DNA from: Paracentrotus lividus
Taxonomy: Eukaryota; Echinodermata; Echinoidea; Camarodonta; Echinidae
Direction: 5' to 3'
NCBI GenBank assembly: GCA_940671915.1
Contig: CALNVZ010003434.1
Coordinates: 118,954 to 182,953, forward strand
Length of the DNA stretch: 64,000 bases
Positions 36,150-48,210 of this stretch are shown here, one piece after another. The stretch's first letter is position 1; every line of letters starts with the position of its first letter. The position numbers were made by a program, and so were the translations under genes. The notes under the pieces were generated by a model that saw only the letters and a program-made list of their open reading frames with translations, was not told where the DNA came from and did not search any database.

Positions 36150-37376
36150 GGGGGGGGGGCGTTTCACGAAACCGTCATAAGTCTAACTTCTTGCCTAAAT
36201 CGGAGATAGTGAACAACTTGTCCACAAGCGGGTTCCACGAAGCCCTCTCTAATAAGATCGAGGACAACAAGCTGACTAAAATACTTATGACAGCTCCGAA
36301 CCTGTCATAACTTTTGGATAGCGCTTACACGTCAATCAAATGCAATTTATGGCAAGCGATCGGTTTAGGCGAATAGTATTTGCCGTGGCAAACTTGATTT
36401 TCTCATTTATATTCATATAAAATGTGACAACCTCAGGATCTTGGTCTATATGCAGAAAATAAATGGTTATTAATGATCAAATGCTTTTTATATCTAATTA
36501 AGAAATAATATGGAGTAAATATATCCAATCAAGAAATAATATTGAGTAAATTTATAATCATTACTTAGCCTACCATAAAGCTACATAAAGAGACCCGTAA
36601 AGACTACGTTGGTAGTAAAATCGATCTCATTCGTCCCAAAATATTTTAATAAGTAATTTTGAATAGATATTTTAAGAATTTGTAACATATTCTTGATTTA
36701 TTTTTGTCAGCGAAAAAAAAATAGAGAAAAAACCTCAATCTAGCTCCATTTTCAGCTAGCATAATTTTTCATAGTCTGTGTTACGAAACTATCAAATTAG
36801 CACATGCGGCGGTACCCGTCTCATGTTCTGACGTGGTCTTATTAATTTCATGATTGACACCTTCTAACATATGCAGTAAGTGATAGGGTGTATTTTAGTA
36901 CAAATTTGTATGCATTTTACATAATTCAATGAGTTTTCATACTGTCATTTTTCGTTAATATTGAATTTTTTTCTGAAACATAATTTCTAAATATCAGCGA
37001 AACCGTGATTAAGGCTATTACTCGATGACATCATCTCCGATAATGTCGATATAACAAGTTGTCTATCTTGGAAGAGCTTTGTGTATTAACCGACTTTAAG
37101 ATTGGAGCTAACTCCGTGGTTGGTGGATAAAGATATGACTAACTTCTTTATTAGTATCTCAGTTTAAAGCACTTCTCAAAACACACTTATTCAAAAAACA
37201 TTTCTTGTGAATCACAGTTTGGCCAATTTCTTGGGCTTTTCTACCCTTCTTTTCCCCTCTTCTTTTCGTAAAAGTGCATAGAGACGCCTAAAATTGGAAG
37301 TGATACACGCTTTATAAGAACCGTACTATCATTATTATTATTAATAACTTGTCCATGGCTTCGTGAAACGACCCCC
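36150..37376. mobile_element. Foldback element bounded by GTTTCACGAA ends
   Basis: Left GGGGGCGTTTCACGAAACCG and right, in reverse complement, GGGGGTCGTTTCACGAAGCC. A related word GGGTTCCACGAAGCCC is inside at about 36228. A LINE tail (37160..37344) lies just inside the right end. This could be one composite element or two independent foldbacks sharing ends. Confidence 0.45.
37160..37344 (+). mobile_element. LINE 3' end, copy B
   Basis: Matches 22483..22652: FKALLKTHLFKKHFL in one frame, stop, then GTGCATAGAGACGC and an ATTATTATT tail. Shorter at the 5' side than copy A. Confidence 0.75.
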
Positions 37377-37536
37377 AAATTCTTAAAGACCGTTGACGGA
37401 GTAAATGCAACCTTACATCGATTGAAAGCTAAGTAGGCGTATAACATAAATACCCCCCAAAATAAATTCAATTTTCATAATTCTCGGTCCGGTCTGGGAC
37501 TTTAATTTTGGAGGTACATGTTGTAACTATCAATTA

Positions 37537-38525
37537 TTTTTATGCCTCCGCCACCGAAGGTGGTGCCGGAGGCATCATGTTTTCGGGTTGTCCGTCCGTC
37601 CGTACGTCCGTACGTCCGTCCGTACGTCCGTCCGTACGGCTGTCCGTACGTCCCGCTTGCTCGTTATCGCGATATCTCAAGAACCACTTGAGATATTAAC
37701 TTCAAACTTGGGGATAGTATGTACCACCATAAGAAGATGATCTGATTAGATTTTGGAGTATGTAGGTCAAAGGTCAAGGTCACAGAGGTCAAAAATAGTG
37801 AAATTCTATGTTTTGAGTTCGTTATCGCGATATCTCAAGAACCATTTGAGATATTAACTTCAAACTTGGGGATAGTATGTACCACCATAAGAAAATGATC
37901 TGATTAGATTTTGGAGTATGTAGGTCAAAGGTCAAGGTCACAGAGGTAAAAAATAGTGAAATTCTATGTTTTGAGTTCGTTATCGCGATATCTCAAGAAC
38001 CATTTGAGGTATGAGCTTCAAACTTGGGGATAGTATGTACCACCATAGGAAGATGATCTGATTAGATTTTGGAGTATGTAGGTCAAAGGTCAAGGTCACG
38101 GAGGTCAAATAGTGAAGTTCTATGTATTGAGTTTGTTATCGCGATATCTTAAGAACCATTTGAGATCTGAGCTTCAAACTTAGGTGTAGTATGTACCGCC
38201 ATAGGAAGATGATCCGATTAGATTATGGATTATATGGGTCAAAGGTCAAGGGTCACAGAGGTCAAGATGTGCAAAATCCATGTATTGAGTTTGTCATCGC
38301 GATATCTCGGGAACCAATTAAGATATAAACTTCAAATTTAAGGGTAGTATCTATCACCAGAGGAATATGGTCTGATTAGGTTTGGGGTCACAAGGTCAAA
38401 GGTCAAGGTAAAAATGTCATTCTATAAAGCAAAATGAATAGATAAAGGTGCAATATTTTTCTGATCTGGCAATGGCGGAGGCATATATTTCGACCGCGCG
38501 CGGTCGAGGATTCATCTTGTTTTTT
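37537..38525 (+). mobile_element. Half-site repeat family, copy C
   Basis: Starts TTTTTATGCCTCCGCCACCG with hairpin, CCGT/ACGT array (37590..37650), then about five units near 158 bp opening with ATCGCGATATCTCAAGAACC. Four units carry AGGTCAAAGGTCAAGG then TCAC[A/G]GAGG. The embedded TCAAGGTCA fits an extended single-half-site (ERR/NR5A-like). It ends TGGCGGAGGCATA, the perfect palindrome CGACCGCGCGCGGTCG, then ATTCATCTTG and T-rich sequence. Best preserved ends of the three copies. Confidence 0.85.
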
Positions 38526-39102
38526 ATAGTTTTCTTATAAGTTTAGATATTTACGGTATACATGTACATGTACATGTACATTCTTACACCCCCTGCTTTA
38601 ACCAAATCTTTGGAGCATTCATACATGTTCATTATTCTTGTGAGTTAGGGCTGTATCGATAACATCTTGTTACAGTATAGTATAAAATCTATATAAGTGA
38701 AGCTAGTATGATTAACATACTTCTAATGTTGATTTGTGGGTTTAGATAATCAATATTTTCAAGTTTACCTTCCCACCCAAATTGGTAGAGCAATCGTGCA
38801 TGATGTCTCTGTCAATAGCCTAACAATGTAAATTTACAACCAATAACTTATCAGTGACATGTACATGTTCATAATTATGTAGGACTGTGTGTAGTGAATA
38901 AAACGTCGTCTACGAAGACGAACTAGCCGTAAGCAGGAAGTCCCCGGGCAAAGCATCCTTCTTGAGACGCCATGATCGGTCTTCAGGAAAGGTCAAGCAG
39001 GTCATCCAATTCCCAGGCCCATTTTTTTCCCCTCCCGGAGTCCGTTGTTGTTAAGAATGATTTATCCCGTCTCATGGCGTAGCGAGACCGATACTCTGAT
39101 TC

Positions 39103-39552
39103 CATAGAGTGTATCAATAAAAAAGGGAATCCAAATGTAAAGGGCTGATATTCCCAGAACTATTCTTCTTTATTTCTGCAATTTGATTGGAGGGTATGAC
39201 AAGAAAAGAACCTATATTTGAGCAAAGAGGGAAACTGACCAGAAATATCTTCTCACCTTTACAATGGTACCTTTTTTTTTTGCTTCACAGGTGTCATGCA
39301 TGACCTTGTTTATTTATTGAAAATGAAATTTACAGGTACAACATACAGTCTTTGCAAGTTTTTAGTGAATTTGTCTCCTATGCCACGAAACATCGGCTTT
39401 GCATAGCCTTCACCATTATACAGTTCGTGCTACAGGCGATGAAATGATGCAAGACTGAGTAAATACTTTGGTCGCTTCTGTTACACATAAAGAACCTTAG
39501 AAAATCAGCCCTCTCCATTTGGATTACCCTTTTATTGATACACCCTGTATAT
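39103..39552. mobile_element. TIR element with GTGTATCAATAAAA ends
   Basis: Left AGAGTGTATCAATAAAAAAG and right, in reverse complement, ACAGGGTGTATCAATAAAAG, continuing through GGAATCCAAATG and GGGCTGA (about 45 bp). The interior of about 350 bp has no recognised coding sequence. Confidence 0.8.
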
Positions 39553-40793
39553 TCAAGTTAATGATCAAATAGTGAGAAGTTCATGTTCTCGGTTTGGTTA
39601 AAGATTATTGTACTGCAGTGACGACATTCATGAAATATTTTTGGTGGTATAGGCAAGATATTTGAAAAACAAGTACGGTATGTTTGCTCTGTGCATCGTA
39701 AACTATTGTATTGCACAGTATCGTATGGTGTTGTGGTAAATTTGCTTGCCAGTACCCAAAACTAGGTGTTCATAATTACTTCAGCATATTTTACAAACAT
39801 TTATTATTCAATAAGTCAGATAAGGGTTCATGTTCATGATGATAATGAGGATAATGATAACAATAATTTACCAATTCAAAATTATAATAATTATATATAA
39901 TAATGTTCTTATCTACATGTATAGATTTAGTGTTAGGATGATTTTAAAGTAAAATGAAACCAAACTATAATTATGCTTTAATCTCTAACCAATACATGTC
40001 TGTCTGACATTTACAGTGTAAACATCTGTAGTTTGATAACATAATTAAGAAGAATACAAATATGATTCGACAACATGTTGATATAATATGGTAAATACAT
40101 CTAGTATTTCTATTCATATTTGGGGTGTCTCTTCCAGAATACGTATAGAAACTGAAAAAACATACACAGATATATGAGAACCAAAAGTGGAAAATGCAAG
40201 AATTTGTACCATTTTCATTCACACAACCCATTTCACGATGTAAAAAATTAATCTAGTATATTCATATGTGTCACACAGTCACCTTGTTCTTGTGTCTTAA
40301 TTTCCTTTGAAACAATTTGTGATACAGATATTAGATACATTTGAATATATATCCATTTCATTTTTTTTCCCTGTAAGCACTAAAAGGTCATAAGCTTTGT
40401 TTGAAAGCAAAAAAAAGAAAAAAAAAAATTAAGAAACAGGATACATTATTTAAAACAGGTTCTGGGACAGGTGCCCCCTCCCCCCCTCCAAGATAACTAC
40501 ATCTAGGCCCTCTTGCACATAAAGTTTTGATTTTATGTAACTAAAATAATCAAACGCAACTCGATTTTCAACCAAACAGGAGTGTATATTTGGGACTTGC
40601 GTTTGATTTTTTGAGTTGCTTAGAATCCAAACTTTTTATGCACCCTTAAACCCTAACAGTTCGGGTAGTTTTCCTAAGGGTTACATGTAGCTGTACTGGG
40701 GTAATTGTCCTAGGGCTTATTGTCACAGGATCAGTCATCCAGGGGTGCTGTCCAGATACAGAATTACAATGACCATCTGACTCTAAAATGACG

Positions 40794-41139
40794 CTTTGGC
40801 CCATATTCACAAAGGTGACCTAAGTTAAACCATAGCTTATATCTGTAGATTAACTATGGCTAGCAAAATGGCGAAAAGTAGATTTTTGATTTATTAGAAT
40901 TTTTGGTACTGAAACTATTAAAAACTGCCTGGGAATGATAAGTACAATTTTTTTTTTTTTTTTTGTTTGTTTGTTTTTTGTTTTTTTTTGTTCTTTTTTA
41001 CTGCTAGCACAATTCCAAAATCCAGTATACTTGTAAGGAGCATGCAACATAGATAAATTGTGTCCCATTTTGCTATCCATAGTTAACCACAAATATAAGC
41101 AGTTGCTTAACTTTAACACCTTTGTGAATACGGCCTTTA
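40794..41139. mobile_element. TIR element with GGCCCATATTCACAAAGGTG ends
   Basis: Left TTTGGCCCATATTCACAAAG and right, in reverse complement, TAAAGGCCGTATTCACAAAG. An inner inverted pair is TTAACTATGG/CCATAGTTAA. The ends resemble those of the MITE at 13724. A poly-T/GTTT tract sits in the middle. Confidence 0.75.
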
Positions 41140-41364
41140 AGTTTAATCACATGTTTCTACCACTTGTTGGATTGTCTGTCCCTGCCTAAATGACGAAAGA
41201 CTTGCTCCTGAATTTCTAGCTGGTAGAGTGGTTCCAAGCTGCGTGTAAAGCAGCATCCCTCATCCATGTAATACCAGTTGAAGGCATCTTTCACCAAGAT
41301 TCCATTAGCTCCATCAATGCACCCCATAGCTAATATTTAGCCTGCCACACTCAATATTTTTTAC

Positions 41365-41640
41365 CTCCTCACTCTCTCTCCCTTTCCTGCTACAATTATC
41401 TCTCCTTTTCTCTTTCCCCTACTACAAATATCTCTCTCTTTCTCTTTCTTTCGGTCTTTGTCTGTCTCACCTTTTAATAATAATATCAGTGTTTTCAGAT
41501 ATTTAACTTCAGTCAAAATAAACAGAACACATGAAGAGAGAGGGATGGGGTATAGCAAAAGAGAAGGGAAATTAGAGAGAGAGAGAGAGAGAGAAAGAAA
41601 GAGAGACAAAGAGAAAGACAGAGACAGAGAGAAACATAGT
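41365..41640. repeat. Opposed CT and GA tracts
   Basis: CT-rich sequence to about 41470 is followed by GA-rich sequence from 41535 (pure GA at 41576..41593). The two halves are mutually complementary in composition and could fold back. Confidence 0.8.
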
Positions 41641-42469
41641 TTATGAGGTTAGATTACAGTTAGGAATTGTAGACAACCATTGCTATTATTGCACATCTAA
41701 AATTTAGATATGCAATATCAGAATTGATTCAGATCAATAACATGTGGTTGTCATTCAGTTAAAATGGAATCGCAGCACAATTTATTCAACTCTTTAGGAA
41801 TGCAAGTAAAATATGATGACAAATCATTTCCATTAAAATTGTAACCATATAATTTTGAATATGGCAACAAATTCACAGCAATTATAAATTTGTGACCCCA
41901 AGTACTGAATTCACTGAGGTCTGAAATATGAAATATTTGTAGTTTTATGACAATGGATTTTTTTAAAGCAGAGGGTAAATACTATTGTTATATTATGTGA
42001 CCCCATGTTGCATGACCTGTCTGTGACACTCACTAGGCGATTCTGCATTATCTCGGTTGGTTTCCTTGTGGGGTTTTTTCCCTCAGATTCACCAATTAGC
42101 ATGCTATTCTTTAGCTCGAGCTAGTGCAGCAGCACCTACTTTATGAACGAAGGAGGTGATGAGACCTCTGATAATAGCAATACTTGCTATTCATACAAAT
42201 AATTTTAGAGCAGCATGTGGTCTTGTCACTGGGAAATTCCTAGTTGGAAACCTTAGCCAGTGCATTTGGTATACATGTACGTCCACCAGTGCTGTAACTT
42301 TGCAGTCAAGGAAAATGAACAATCCAGTCGAGTCAGTTTACAATTTATGTACTCAAATGTAAAATTATTCAAAATTAATTAATCAAAATCACTTCACCGT
42401 GATCCCTCGCATTTACTCCCAAGTTGATTTCTATCCTTCAGGATTATGCCAGGTTTCAATAGCTTCTGA

Positions 42470-43705
42470 CCACTCGCAGGCCTAAAAATTTGTGCCGGGT
42501 GGCGAGAATCTGTTTGGATTCTCGCAGTGGTGACCCGCGAGAATCTAGATTCTCGCAAAATATCGAAGAGTCGGGAATGGTCTGGATTCTCCTCGCAAGA
42601 CTGTGCGAGAATTTTTTTTTTTTCTTGTATACATGCGTTCTATTGCAATAAATTTTTAAAAAAAAATTATCTTTCACATTCTCTAAAATCATCACTCTAT
42701 ATACTAGTATGTTCAAATTTGTTTTTTTCAAATGGTTTTATTCAACCAAACAAACAGTCTTTAAGACAACAAGAGGTTGATTCACAATAAAATTATATAC
42801 ATGTATAAATCAATTGTGATATAAAAAGATTTTATACTTAATGGAGTTATAAATAATATATGAAAGACATATTAATCAATCATTGATATGAAATAATACT
42901 GTATGTAACAAAGACATGTACTGGCAACAAAAATATTGCACATAAATAATGAGCTGTAAAAAGTAAGATGTTATTTCTAAAGCAGATTAACAAAATAGCA
43001 CACATATTAAAAAACAGTTTAAAATATATAAACATTGCCTAGATTTTAATATTCCTTTCTGGATAAAATGCTAATCGTTTAAAACAACTCGCTAAAAAGG
43101 CGCTATCGCTCTTGAAACACGTCGCCCTGTTTTTGGAGGGTGAATTGAATTTGTCCGTGGGCGAGTTGTCTACAGTTCGCATCACGTTGCTATAAACTCG
43201 CCGTACGTATCGCTTAATTAATATGATTGGTATATTTTTATGTAAACAATGTGTCAACTACCAATCATCGCTCCGTAACAAAAACGTATGTTTTCCATCG
43301 AATAATCGACAGGCGCGCACACAGAAATAGATTTACGTACCGTAAGAAAAGTAAATAGTAAGTTTGTTAGTCGCCCATAATTTTTATGCTTGTCCCTCCG
43401 GTGTACCATACATGTATTTTTGTGTTAGTTATAGCCGGGTTGAGGCCAGATTTAAGTTGTGTTTGCGGGATAAATCGATCTAAACCCAACTTTTTTGTTT
43501 GCAAATTTGTAAATAAATGTGAAGCCTGTATGCATGTAGATATGGTAATGATTGAATTTGAAAACTTCATTTTTTTTTTTCAACCTCGACCTTCACCTCA
43601 CGCAAATCCACTTGGATTCGCCGCTGTACGGACCCGACGGGAATCTCCACGCGAATCGATTCGCGGAATTGCGTCGAATTTTTTGGCCTGACTCGAGCAT
43701 TAAAG
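42470..43705. mobile_element. Candidate foldback element rich in GCGAGAATC palindromes
   Basis: The left edge carries GGCGAGAATC, GATTCTCGC, a perfect 20-bp palindrome (GCGAGAATCTAGATTCTCGC at 42537..42556) and a further GCGAGAAT. The right edge carries the perfect palindrome CGCGAATCGATTCGCG (about 43652..43667). Outer words CTCGCAGGCCTAAAAATT (left) and, in reverse complement, CAGGCCAAAAAATTCGA (right) match loosely. The interior is AT-rich with no recognised gene. Confidence 0.4.
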
Positions 43706-43735
43706 ATATTAACAGGTATTAGGGACGACCCCATC

Positions 43736-43816
43736 TGGGGCTTACTGTAGCTCAGATTGCGTAGAGCGCCTGACTAGTAACCAGGAGGTCTCTGGTTCGA
43801 ATCCCGATGGTACCCC
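43736..43816 (+). other. tRNA-like sequence (Thr-AGT-like loop)
   Basis: TAGCTCAGATTGCGTAGAGC resembles a D arm and A box. CCTGACTAGTAACCAGG resembles an anticodon arm with loop CTAGTAA (AGT). GGTTCGAATCC is a perfect B box. Spacing from the putative acceptor GGGGC to the D arm is too long by about four bases, so this is more likely a SINE head or pseudo-tRNA than a working tRNA gene. Confidence 0.5.
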
Positions 43817-44127
43817 ATTTTCTTTTGTTCATTTTTTCATATGATATATTTCTGGTCAGTTTCCTTCATTATTCAAAAACAATGTAAAATTGTCGATCGT
43901 CAAATTCCTCTTCAAGCATGGTACACAAGGTGTAAAACTTTTCTTTTTTTTTGGGGGGGGGGTCTGATTTCTTTGATTTGGGAAAATATGAAGCAAGATA
44001 CCAACACATTTTGCTTTGTTCCTCCTTGTGTAGAATATTTAGCCAATGAGAGGTGAAAAGTAGCATTTGTTTAAAAGTGTCACTGTACTAAATTCTTTAT
44101 TCACGTCTTTTCCTTCAGTATGGACAT

Positions 44128-44152
44128 ATCTGCTCTGGTGACCAGAGCAGAT
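44128..44152. repeat. Perfect 12-bp hairpin
   Basis: ATCTGCTCTGGT, one G, ACCAGAGCAGAT: perfect arms with a one-base centre. Isolated, with no surrounding terminator-like context. Confidence 0.8.
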
Positions 44153-44839
44153 ATTATCTGGACAATTATCTCAAGGACAACTATACACTAGATTGTCAGG
44201 GCGGGACGGGGGGGGGGGGGGGTAGTTGTGCTATTACCTGTTTGCAGATAGACCAGTTTACTAGCATATTCAAATTTATCCATGTTTCTTTCCTGGTGAC
44301 ATAGTAACAAGGTAAATGTATTCAAACAACTATTCAAACAACCTGTAATAAAAGAATAAACTACAATACATGGATTCTAGTTTGCATACATTAGTTGTTG
44401 CTATGTTAGGCAAGCCTCAGGAAAGCTTTGAGGTTGTCAAGAACAATTTTTTTTTTTACAATTTGAATATGTTTAAACTGGTCTATTGAATCTATATCTT
44501 CAGCCTTTGACATCACACTATACTTGACTATAAAATTAACATAAAACCCAATCCTGTCCCTAATTCAACGAATTGAAATGAAGTCTGAAGAAACTGTCAC
44601 CATCGCAAATGACTGCAGACCTGAATATGTAGGAGGTTACAACATACATTTATTTATTTATTTTTTATTATTTTTTTTTTTTATACGGCTTCTTCACCTG
44701 CCTCAAAAGTATGGATAAATAATTAAACAGTCGTTACACTCTTTAGATGGTATGATTGTCACTTTATGTATTCGCCGTGTGTTGATAAATGAATACTGTG
44801 AAAATAATAAATGTTTCTTTTTCTTTATTTTCTCTACAG

Positions 44840-44901
44840 GACTACGTAACTGAAATCCTCAATTCACTGAAAGGAGAAATATTTCAGAAATTTTTAGAAA
44901 G
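44840..44901 (+). CDS. GRK2: GRK2/3 exon: RGS-homology domain, C-terminal helix
   Basis: A 62-bp exon of 20 codons plus two bases. Acceptor ttttctctacag, donor AG|gtaagt. It encodes DYVTEILNSLKGEIFQKFLE and the first two bases of a Ser codon. It matches GRK2 [21 protein letters not shown], with FQKF conserved. It lies alone between introns of 12.9 kb and 6.5 kb. The split Ser codon is completed by the T that opens the exon at 51424, which supports both junctions. Confidence 0.96.
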
Positions 44902-46445
44902 GTAAGTTGAAATATCTATGATTTATGAAAAATACCATGAATATTATTATTTTTTTTTTAATGCTACTTTTCAAGCTTTATTTGGTTAAATTTGATAAAC
45001 CATTAATACTCTGAATTGAACCTTTTTTTTTCCTTATTGTGTTGAAGATTTTTTACAGTATAATATATTTTGTTGTTAGTGTTAAACCTGGTGTATAGTT
45101 TTGGTTTTAAAAAAAAATAGTCATAAAACCGATTAAATATACTCTCATGTTGTTCACATTGCACTAAAAGACATGTGTGAGAGATTTTGTGATATTCCTT
45201 TCACGATTTCCGGTGAATTTCAGCGAAATGTTTGAATCCAAACACAATTTGTAACGGGTTTTGAGACCTTTGCTGGGTCGTCCAGTCCCCCGAACTTCCC
45301 GCATGAATGGAGCGTAGCGATCTGTGTGTATCACCCACACAAGAGAATCCCCATTGGTTTTCCATGTGAACGCCTAGCGCACACAAAGATGAGTCGGATC
45401 CCCGACTTATCTTTTTTTATACTATAATATCGTGAAATAAAGACATTAAAACGAGATTCCATGTAATATAACTTTTTTTGTTACAGTGAAAGGATTCAGT
45501 CTTTCATATTATCTAACTGTGAATCCAAATTAAATTTTCCTTCTCCCAACACACTATACACCAGCTTTAACATCCCCTTTTCTCTAGACAGTGAAATAGT
45601 TGTAACTTTCATGAATTTTCAATTTAGATCTTAAAATTGTATCTTGAGGTAAAACTCACAGATTGAACAGTGTACCTGTTTCTTTTTTAGGACAATAAGA
45701 AATGGCTATATGATATTTATTTGAAATATGCAAACCCACTTTATCCCCCCAACAAACGAACAAACACATATTTTGATTACTTGTAAATTAACACATTTTT
45801 TTTAATATGAGCATGAAAAAAAGAATGGTATGGTAATAAAAATTTCTACTATTTTATAGAATTTGGTGTAAGTGACTTACAAGCTCAATTACATATGTTC
45901 ACATTTTCCCCTTTTTTATATACATGATCATTTTGTAATATTGCTCCTAATTGATTAAATTAATCATATTAAACTATTTTAGATATCAAATTTATGAACT
46001 GTATCTAGGAAGTACATGTATGTTTAGGACCAACTCGTAATGTGTATTATTACATGACAATCAAAGATATGCTCTCAGAATTATACTGTGATTCTCCATG
46101 CTATCATTTGAGATGATTTTTCATGATTTTTTTTCCCCATAACCTGCTCTGAATTCCAAATGAATCGACTCGATGCATAATTTTTATATTTCCCCCCATG
46201 GATGTCAAAATACGATGTAAAAGGCGGAATATAAGACATACACTCATACATCGCACAACATATACACACCCGCCTACACATTTGACAGCAGATGAGCGTT
46301 CTGCCACTGTTCATGTACGTTGTGAATGCACGTATGCAATACATGCACTAAATCACTATCAGTGGAAGATAGCAATGCGTCGAGTGTGTATTGTGTGTAT
46401 AGAAGAAGTTGTGCATGGCCGATGTATGCATAGTCGGTCGCCATA

Positions 46446-46480
46446 ACACACACACACACACCCACACACACACACACAAA
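46446..46480. repeat. (CA)n microsatellite
   Basis: ACACACAC runs interrupted once by CCC and closed by AAAACACATATATG. Confidence 0.9.
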
Positions 46481-48210
46481 AACACATATATGGGCCCTAG
46501 GCGTATGGCTCTCACTATATAGTAGTTGGATAAGGGGATATTGTGGAAAGAGCAATGCATGCATGCATCCGTCTCTGAAGCAGGACGACTAGATCGGTGG
46601 ACAAATAGCGAATCCATCTCATAATGAGTGTTCGCCACCTCCCTTATAGTAGTCCTGCCATGCCGGAATGAGACGCAAGCCGCGTGCAACGGACATGAAA
46701 GTTCTTCTTTTCCCCTTTGTTTTTAATTTTGTGTCAATTTTTTTCCCCACTTTTGCGGGTTCCTGCTACAATGATCATGGAGTCCTGACCTGCATAGATA
46801 CATGTAGATGGAATAATCATCTATGTACGGCCAATTTGAAGAGTTGATAGATTGTAGAGGTTTTGTTTGGAATTTATAATAATTGTAGATCCATGTGTAA
46901 ACTGTAATTAATGAAATGTTGCAGTGTTAATGAGAGCCCCCAAAGGCCTTACTGTTAATGCTAGTTTTTGAGGGCTTATATTTTAAGGGGAAGAAATATA
47001 CTTGTTTTCTCCTATATTATTCATGTAAAATAACAATTCCTTTTTAATTGGAACATTCTAAATGCACCTTGTGATATGATATCAAGAAAATTAATGTCAT
47101 CAAGAAAAGTGCTCTAAAATCCTACATATCAAGTATTTCCTTTGAATAAATATGAACTGATGAGTGATATCAAAAATGAAAGTATAATGTCCAGAGGGAA
47201 TATTCCGACTGTTCTCAGGTGGATGCGAAATGAGTTTAATTAGATCACATTGAATGTAATCAAATAGTAGCCCATACATTATGCACATAGCCAGTCATCC
47301 AAACCGTGATTCTGTCAGTGCATTAAATACGTGCAGGCTAGCAGTCATTTTGTCCACAGGGGACAGACATTTGGTTTGAAATTCAATGAGATGTACAAGT
47401 CTGGCTACTGGAGGGGGGGGGTGGGAATGGAAAATGAAATAATCAGCTAGTCCGGCAGGAAAGGGCGTTGCTGACATAGAAATAACAAACCTTGCTTTTT
47501 AAAAATTTGTTATTATTTATTTTTATTTTCTTACTTTTCTTTAAAAGATATAATTTCTGTTTCCTTTTAATGATTTTAAAATTGGAGTTTCGTTTAAGTC
47601 TGACACTTTTAAAAGGCCAGGAAGCAAGGGGAATATCTTTCATAGAAATTGATTTCCAGTTTCGTGAAGGAAATTTATCTTTCATCCTTACATAAGAAAT
47701 TTTCATTTTCTGAATGTCCTGGGGTTCTATTAGAAAACTTATTATCGCATTTAATTCTCAGTAGGATTAATGACATTCGCCAAATACATCAGCGTGTTGA
47801 AAGAAGTTTTTAGAAAAGTGTTATGCAGAGACGGAAAGCTGACCTTATTGTGGATATGGAAAGGATAAGAAGAAATCTAAAATACATCTTTATTTCTAGA
47901 GTACCTGGGTAGAATTGTTAATGATCATTTAGATAGAAGAGAAATACAGAAACGGTTCCCTAGGTGCTTATATCCAGTGAGGCAATAGGGGCCTGAGATA
48001 ATAGTCTTGTGTGCAAACTCTGTTTTAAATGCAAAGAATTTTGTAAAAGCTGGCTGCAATCAGAAATAAATGTTAGATGGAAAATAGGAACCATGTAAGT
48101 TTCATTTTTTATGTTTCGAAATACCTTCTACTTTTGAGGAGGATGAATATTTTAACCTCGCCTACAAATACATTTGTTATTAAAACTTGGACAGGGTGTA
48201 ATTTATATGC

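Larger units (their letters stand above)
31942..44839 (+). other. GRK2: Intron, about 12.9 kb
   Basis: Donor gtaagt, acceptor ttctctacag. Contains MITEs at 32025 and 35953, a purine-rich tract at 32744..32900, a foldback with a LINE tail at 36150..37376, half-site repeat copy C at 37537, TIR elements at 39103 and 40794, CT/GA microsatellites at 41365..41640, a palindrome-rich element at 42470..43705, a tRNA-like piece at 43736, and poly-G at 44209. Stretches 33240..35950, 39560..40790 and 41650..42460 are AT-rich with nothing recognised. Confidence 0.85.

Noticed and set aside
25601..38525. The spaced repeat units considered as a CRISPR-like array
   Set aside because: Units are contiguous, 150 bp long and eukaryotic, with no unique spacers.
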